A stretch of 58,812 nt of DNA, from assembly GCA_025062195.1 (NCBI GenBank), contig JANXAS010000019.1, positions 1 through 58,812 on the forward strand, in the 5' to 3' direction. This DNA is from Armatimonadota bacterium (lineage in GTDB: Bacteria; Armatimonadota; Fervidibacteria; Fervidibacterales; Thermosaccharophagaceae). The position numbers and the translations under genes were made by a program. The notes beneath the pieces are model-generated. The model searched no databases. It was not told the DNA's origin and worked only from the letters and a program-made list of their open reading frames with translations. Shown in pieces: positions 54,842-58,812 of the stretch (its first letter is position 1; every line of letters starts with the position of its first letter).

Positions 54842-55143
54842 AATGAATTTAGTGCAAACATTACAAGCGATTACCGTTCATAGCACGACACGAAGCTATA
54901 CCGATGCAGCGCTAAAATCTGTGTCCGACATATTTTTGATGGCACTACAATTAGCCTCGTGCCATACTACGAGCATGACTGTCACTTGCAATTGGCTCAC
55001 TGTATGATATGAAGAGAACAAGCAGATTGATTGCCATGCCCTCTCGCGCTAAATGAACTTAGCGCTCAGGGCTTTATCATCCTCTGTCGTTTACAACATT
55101 CCAAAAGCGCATCATAATGCAATTACAGAAATCCATGAACAAT
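54842..55143. other. Spacer before tRNA-Leu
   Basis: 302 bases without gene. CGTGCCATACTACGA (54959-54973) resembles the right end of the inverted-repeat element, probably a decayed remnant. It must carry the tRNA promoter, which was not identified with confidence. Confidence 0.4.
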
Positions 55144-55228
55144 GCCGAGGTGGCGGAACTGGCAGACGCGGTGGACTCAAAATCCACTGGGCTTTAAGCC
55201 CGTGCGGGTTCGACTCCCGCCCTCGGCA
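55144..55228 (+). tRNA. tRNA-Leu (anticodon CAA)
   Basis: Acceptor stem GCCGAGG (55144-55150) pairs with CCTCGGC (55221-55227), discriminator A at 55228. The anticodon stem GTGGA/TCCAC closes the loop CTCAAAA with anticodon CAA at 55178-55180, decoding UUG. A long variable arm TGGGCTTTAAGCCCG and the TTCGACT T-loop support a class II leucine tRNA. The CCA end is not encoded. The total of 85 bases is normal. Confidence 0.98.
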
Positions 55229-55479
55229 CTTTTATTTTTGACTTGCGCAAAAGGTCAAACTCGCTCTCCACCGACTTAAGCCAACAGCAGCTGATAGCGA
55301 CTAAGTCTGGTTGAATGGTTTGTCAACTGCGTGTTGGATAAGCTTTTAGAGGGGGTATCTTTTGATGCGTCAATTTTTGTGGCTTGTGAAGTTACCCTCA
55401 AAGTTTCGGTCGCACAATTTTTGGTGTTTACCGCAGCGACATTATCCCTTACAACCCGCACCATCACGAGGTGGTTTGA

Positions 55480-55902
55480 ATGCCGAAGCGAGTTTTGTTC
55501 GTTTGCACCAGCAACTCCGCCAGAAGCCAAATGGCTGAAGGATTTGCGAGGGCGATGGGCATAGAAGCATTCAGCGCAGGAACTCGTCCCAAAGATACCG
55601 TTCACCCGTTAGCGATTATCGTTATGGCTGAAAAGGGCATTGACATTTCTCACCATATACCCAAGCCCCTTGACTTGCAATTCGCCAAAATGGTTGACTT
55701 GATCGTCACGGTTTGCGGTGAAGCCGATGCAGAGTGTGCACAGTTGCCATTGCCCGTCCCAAAGGCGCATTGGAACTTGACAGACCCAGCGGTAGTTGAA
55801 GGCGATGATGAGACCAAACTAAACGCCTTCAGAAAAGTCAGGGATGAAATTGAGCAGCTGGTCAAACAACTCGCTACTCAATTGCAAGATGAGCTTTCCT
55901 GA
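55480..55902 (+). CDS. arsC: Arsenate reductase, low-molecular-weight phosphatase type (thioredoxin-coupled)
   Basis: 140 residues. The P-loop CTSNSARS (9-16) and the redox cysteines Cys79 and Cys86 (VCGEADAEC) have the same 7-residue spacing as the pair in staphylococcal ArsC; the Asp of LTDPA is the acid. It reduces arsenate to arsenite using thioredoxin. ATG 55480 has GAGGTGG five bases upstream. No arsR, arsB/acr3 or arsM is next to it, so export of arsenite must be encoded elsewhere. Low-molecular-weight tyrosine phosphatase activity is the alternative. Confidence 0.92.
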   Translation: MPKRVLFVCTSNSARSQMAEGFARAMGIEAFSAGTRPKDTVHPLAIIVMAEKGIDISHHIPKPLDLQFAKMVDLIVTVCGEADAECAQLPLPVPKAHWNLTDPAVVEGDDETKLNAFRKVRDEIEQLVKQLATQLQDELS

Positions 55903-56240
55903 CCCAATCACAGCTGTTGGAGACAACACATCGTTGGCACATCAGTCGCTCATGCTCTAAATTGCTACTGCCTTTCACTAAAGTGTTGCTGGTGGATGCC
56001 TTTACCAACCTGCTCCGCTGATAAACTTACTGTGCGATAAAACTCTGTTCAATTTTGCTGAACTTGACCTGAACACAGAAAAAATGCATTGTAAAACTTT
56101 AGGGCACAAAACTTGTTCAAACAGGCAACAGCTGAGTTATTACACAGGAAGTTTATTTTTCGGAGGGTGGGGCTACCGCCAAGCCGAAATTAGGACAAAA
56201 ATTGGAGGGCAAGGCTATTGCCGAGCCAAAATTTTGTTAG
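55903..56240. repeat. Repeat-rich spacer, first part
   Basis: 338 bases. 56158-56240 holds two GEAPAEP-type cores in the opposite orientation to repeats A and B (GGAGGGTGGGGCTACCGCCA; GGAGGGCAAGGCTATTGCCG). No gene is supported. Confidence 0.6.
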
Positions 56241-56412
56241 TTAGGCTCGTAGTTAGCCACGAAGCGTTAGCGAAGTGGCGTTAAATTGATGCAATGTGCT
56301 ATGTATCATTTCACTTGCACTTTTCATTTCACACTCACATTGACGGCGCTTCACTTTGCTCCATGTCTTAATACGAACAGACAAAGAACCAACAAACTTT
56401 TGAGCAAAGGGA
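56241..56412. repeat. Inverted-repeat element, copy 4
   Basis: Left end CTCGTAGTTAGCCACGAAGC (56246-56265), inverted right end CATGTCTTAATACGAA (56362-56377), then the box CAAACTTTTGAGCAAAGG (about 56393-56410). It matches 50371-50540 over its whole length with moderate divergence. Confidence 0.85.
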
Positions 56413-56813
56413 GTGATGAAAAGTTCAAAGACAATTTTCGTCACTTGTCACTTGCACTTTTCATTGAGGACAAGGTTATTGCTGAGCCAAAATTTTCACA
56501 GAAAAAACTCGGAGGTCAGGGCTACTGCCCTGCCGAAAAATCAAAACGAAAATTCGGCAAGCCAGTTATCCTCCGAATTGAGGAAAAATCGTTGCGGAAA
56601 AATTCGTAGGGCAAGGTTACTACTGAGCCAGAAAGCAAACAGCATACTGATGACATATTGCCAACACACTTTGGAGTAAAGAGCGGATAGGAGAATATGC
56701 TGTCGGGCTATTTAGCTTTTTGCAATAAGTTAGGTTGGATACTATAAAAGACCACTATGGGGAAACCGAAACATTAAGTGGGTTTGATACCACCTCAATT
56801 TCTGAAAATGTCG
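56413..56813. repeat. Repeat-rich spacer, second part
   Basis: Contains three more decayed cores (GAGGACAAGGTTATTGCTGA near 56465; GGAGGTCAGGGCTACTGCCC near 56511; GTAGGGCAAGGTTACTACTG near 56606) and a further box (about 56662-56682, CACACTTTGGAGTAAAGAGC). No gene. It lies downstream of the minus-strand esterase. Confidence 0.65.
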
Positions 56814-58799
56814 TTATTTTGCCAACCAATTAGCTATATCATCCATTGAGAGGTTTTTTTCGGTTATGACCAAATCCCTTTGCCTTCCCATTATCTTGTA
56901 TGATGTTTGTGCCCAATTTTTGGGAAAATTCTTGTGCGTGTTGTGCAGCAGGAGTGGGCTTGGCGAAATAAGCGCTAAAACTGTTCTGAAATCGCCAATT
57001 CTCCGAAAGCACGGGATGTAAAACCGGTTGGCATACTCGTCATCACTTGAGGCATCAAATTGCGCAGAGTCTGCGGCTATTTTCCCATCAAATCCGGATA
57101 TTGCCTTTGCAAGCAGAGCCCAAAGCCCAGAGATGCCAAACCCAACAATATGAACCTGATTGTAGCGACTCTTCAGGAATGCAAGCGCTGTTAAAACATC
57201 TTGAACCCTTTCGGCATCGTCTGTGCGGTTATATGTTGTGAAGAAGCGGACATCCCTTTTTCGCTCTCCGATAGCCATCCCTGTAAGGAAGGCATCAATT
57301 GCAAGAACATCAAAGCGATTTGCCACCTTACGAACAAACCCCAAAATATCCTCGTTGCCTCCGATAATTTCCGAAGCAGCTCCTTTCTCACTTAAAATCA
57401 ACAACGCATCTCTATTTTTGGCGTTACTAATTAGCAGTGCTGTGATTCTGTCACCGATGCCAACCCTACCGATCCATAACCGTTTAAACGCTAATCCCTT
57501 TGAGGAATCTTGCCCATCTTCCTGCACGATCAAGCGCTTTTCAGATGGTATATCCGCAACTAAAACTCTGCGCAATGCCTGAAGCATATTTGAGCGAAAA
57601 TGCCCCAATGATTTCGCATCTTTTGGCATCATTTTCTCAATGGCAACGTTTGCCTGTTCCTTGATCCATTTGACAAGCCCATCCCAAGTAACAGCCTCGC
57701 TTGGCTTCGGCAAGTCATCTCCCCAAACTCTGAATTTAGTTGCATCTGGCAACTCCATCTCTGGCTCTTTTACCTTTTCTTCCGGCTGTTTCCCGTTATT
57801 CTTCAGCCATTGTATAGCCCACGAATAATATGCCTCCCTTGAAGCCTGTGCAAAATCATGTCCTTCTGAGAAGTGTGCATTCGAGCAAAACTCCTTAGCA
57901 TTTAGTAGCTTGTATATGCTCTCAACGAATGGAAACTCATACTTTGGTGTTTCCTTCGTCCAATCCCCGTCGTCGGAAATTAACATCAATGGGCGTGGCG
58001 CAAATAGAGCCACAATTTCTGGATTGCAAGTATCAATACGCAGAATTGGCGGGTTCTCACAGATACAGCCACCTTGCATGTGTGCTGAGACCATCTTCGT
58101 CGGGATAGCAACTGCTAAACGCTCATCAACTGCCGCCAGAAGGAAAGTCTGTGTCCCACCACCAGATGAGCCACAACATCCGATGCGATTTTTGTCCACT
58201 TCTGGCAAGGACAGCAGGAAATCAATCACACGAATGCTATTCCAAGTTTGAACTCCACCCTTACTTATCGCCCAGAGGTGCTCTTTAGGCGTTTCGGGTG
58301 AACGATGGTCAACCTGGAATTGGTCGCCATATCCAACCATATCATAGGCAAAAACAACAAATCCAAGTTTTGCCGCAGACATTGCCCTAATTCGCTCCCT
58401 TTTGTAAAGTCGTCCCTCTGGCTGCGGCACATGCCCGTGTGGATGAATAACAGCTGGGTATGGTGGCTTGCCCTTTTTCGGGCGATAAAGGTTGCCAGTA
58501 ACGAAAAAGTTGGGCATGCTTTCAAAAGCCACTCTCTCAACAATGACATCTTCGTCTTCATAGCAAACTACACGGCGAGGGTTCAAAGGCGTTTTAGGTA
58601 GCATAGGGAACAATCCACAGGCGATCTGAACATGCAACTTTAACTCTTGTGCACGCTTTTCCCACTCATCAACCGAACGATAACTTGGCAGCTCATACCT
58701 TAAATTCAAATGTCTAACTTGCGTAAGCCTTGAATCCTTTTGCGGCAAAGTTGCAACCGCCATTAGTATAACACCTCCCATTGTAAATTTCCACAACAT
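56814..58799 (-). CDS. Exported acetyl-xylan-esterase-like alpha/beta-hydrolase
   Basis: About 661 residues. Signal peptide (LWKFTMGGVILMAVATLP), then an alpha/beta-hydrolase of the acetyl xylan esterase / dienelactone-type group: PPYPAVIHPHGHVPQPEGR, FVVFAYDMVGYGDQ, the nucleophile elbow GCCGSSGGGTQ, ISDDGDWTKETPK and the His of FSEGHDFAQ. The last 250 residues hold a second, less typical hydrolase-like region (VHIVGFGISGLWALLAKAIS). It probably removes acetyl groups from hemicellulose or sugar esters. ATG 58799 has GAGGTGG six bases upstream at the very end of the window, so the gene is complete. Upstream genes are not visible. Confidence 0.88.
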   Translation of the reverse strand: MLWKFTMGGVILMAVATLPQKDSRLTQVRHLNLRYELPSYRSVDEWEKRAQELKLHVQIACGLFPMLPKTPLNPRRVVCYEDEDVIVERVAFESMPNFFVTGNLYRPKKGKPPYPAVIHPHGHVPQPEGRLYKRERIRAMSAAKLGFVVFAYDMVGYGDQFQVDHRSPETPKEHLWAISKGGVQTWNSIRVIDFLLSLPEVDKNRIGCCGSSGGGTQTFLLAAVDERLAVAIPTKMVSAHMQGGCICENPPILRIDTCNPEIVALFAPRPLMLISDDGDWTKETPKYEFPFVESIYKLLNAKEFCSNAHFSEGHDFAQASREAYYSWAIQWLKNNGKQPEEKVKEPEMELPDATKFRVWGDDLPKPSEAVTWDGLVKWIKEQANVAIEKMMPKDAKSLGHFRSNMLQALRRVLVADIPSEKRLIVQEDGQDSSKGLAFKRLWIGRVGIGDRITALLISNAKNRDALLILSEKGAASEIIGGNEDILGFVRKVANRFDVLAIDAFLTGMAIGERKRDVRFFTTYNRTDDAERVQDVLTALAFLKSRYNQVHIVGFGISGLWALLAKAISGFDGKIAADSAQFDASSDDEYANRFYIPCFRRIGDFRTVLALISPSPLLLHNTHKNFPKNWAQTSYKIMGRQRDLVITEKNLSMDDIANWLAK

Positions 58800-58812
58800 C
58801 TTCAACCACCTC

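Noticed and set aside
55188-55202. TGGGCTTTAAGCCCG as another copy of the repeat A hairpin
   Set aside because: It is the variable arm of tRNA-Leu; the likeness to TGGGCTTTAGCCCA in repeats A and B is probably chance.
55331-55564. 77-codon frame overlapping the start of arsC
   Set aside because: Wrong frame over a certain gene and no conserved features.

Overview
The window is a stretch of bacterial chromosome that most resembles a thermophilic Armatimonadota-type genome (Fervidibacter-like). This is an inference from three things. Two type IV pseudopilin-like proteins carry the [12 protein letters not shown] continuation after the prepilin motif, as often seen in that phylum. There are many Tat-exported carbohydrate-associated proteins. 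Short GEAPAEP-encoding repeats are scattered between and inside genes. Ribosome binding sites are strong and uniform (GAGGTGA or GGGGTGA about 6 bases before the start), and they often decide between candidate starts.

Layout. 1-10.1 kb: an edge-truncated small protein gene, then a mostly minus-strand housekeeping block: a CobA-HemD fusion, a zinc alcohol dehydrogenase, DNA polymerase III delta (holA), a GlmU-like nucleotidyltransferase, an alpha/beta hydrolase, phosphoglycerate kinase, and an unusual membrane-anchored tetraheme cytochrome fused to a ThuA domain. 10.5-21.3 kb: accessory carbohydrate-type genes (sodium:solute symporter, two Tat-exported aldo/keto-reductase-like barrels, a GH29 fucosidase, a penicillin-acylase-family hydrolase, and a secreted tetraheme protein coupled to one barrel gene), with repeat-rich spacers between them. 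22.2-25.7 kb: tadA-tadB-tadC, the cytoplasmic motor and platform of a Tad pilus. 25.9-28.9 kb: citramalate synthase and enolase, nearly overlapping. 28.9-45.5 kb: pseudopilins, NikR, a small EamA/SMR-like membrane protein, a creatininase-family enzyme, two M48 metalloproteases, malate dehydrogenase, a HEAT-repeat membrane protein, a cell-wall amidase, an ADP-ribosylglycohydrolase-like exported protein, an aldo/keto reductase, an EVE-HNH nuclease, RlmN and a ZIP transporter. 45.6-54.9 kb: large TPR proteins, an exported SAM-methyltransferase-like protein, and a folate cyclo-ligase homologue. 55.1-58.8 kb: tRNA-Leu(CAA), an ArsC-type arsenate reductase, a 0.9 kb repeat-filled spacer and a large esterase.

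How the genes fit together: Pgk, enolase, malate dehydrogenase and citramalate synthase are central metabolism. The fucosidase, esterase, symporter, ThuA-type and aldo/keto-reductase-like proteins look like a distributed capacity for using plant or exopolysaccharide sugars. The multiheme proteins suggest that some of this extracytoplasmic chemistry is linked to electron transfer. No phage, integrase, transposase, CRISPR array or complete known defence island was seen. The most distinctive features are (i) the cytochrome-ThuA fusion and the barrel/tetraheme pair, (ii) several families of short repeats, some inserted in frame in genes and one pair bracketing a two-gene cassette, and (iii) a likely modification-dependent EVE-HNH nuclease with an atypical active-site residue.
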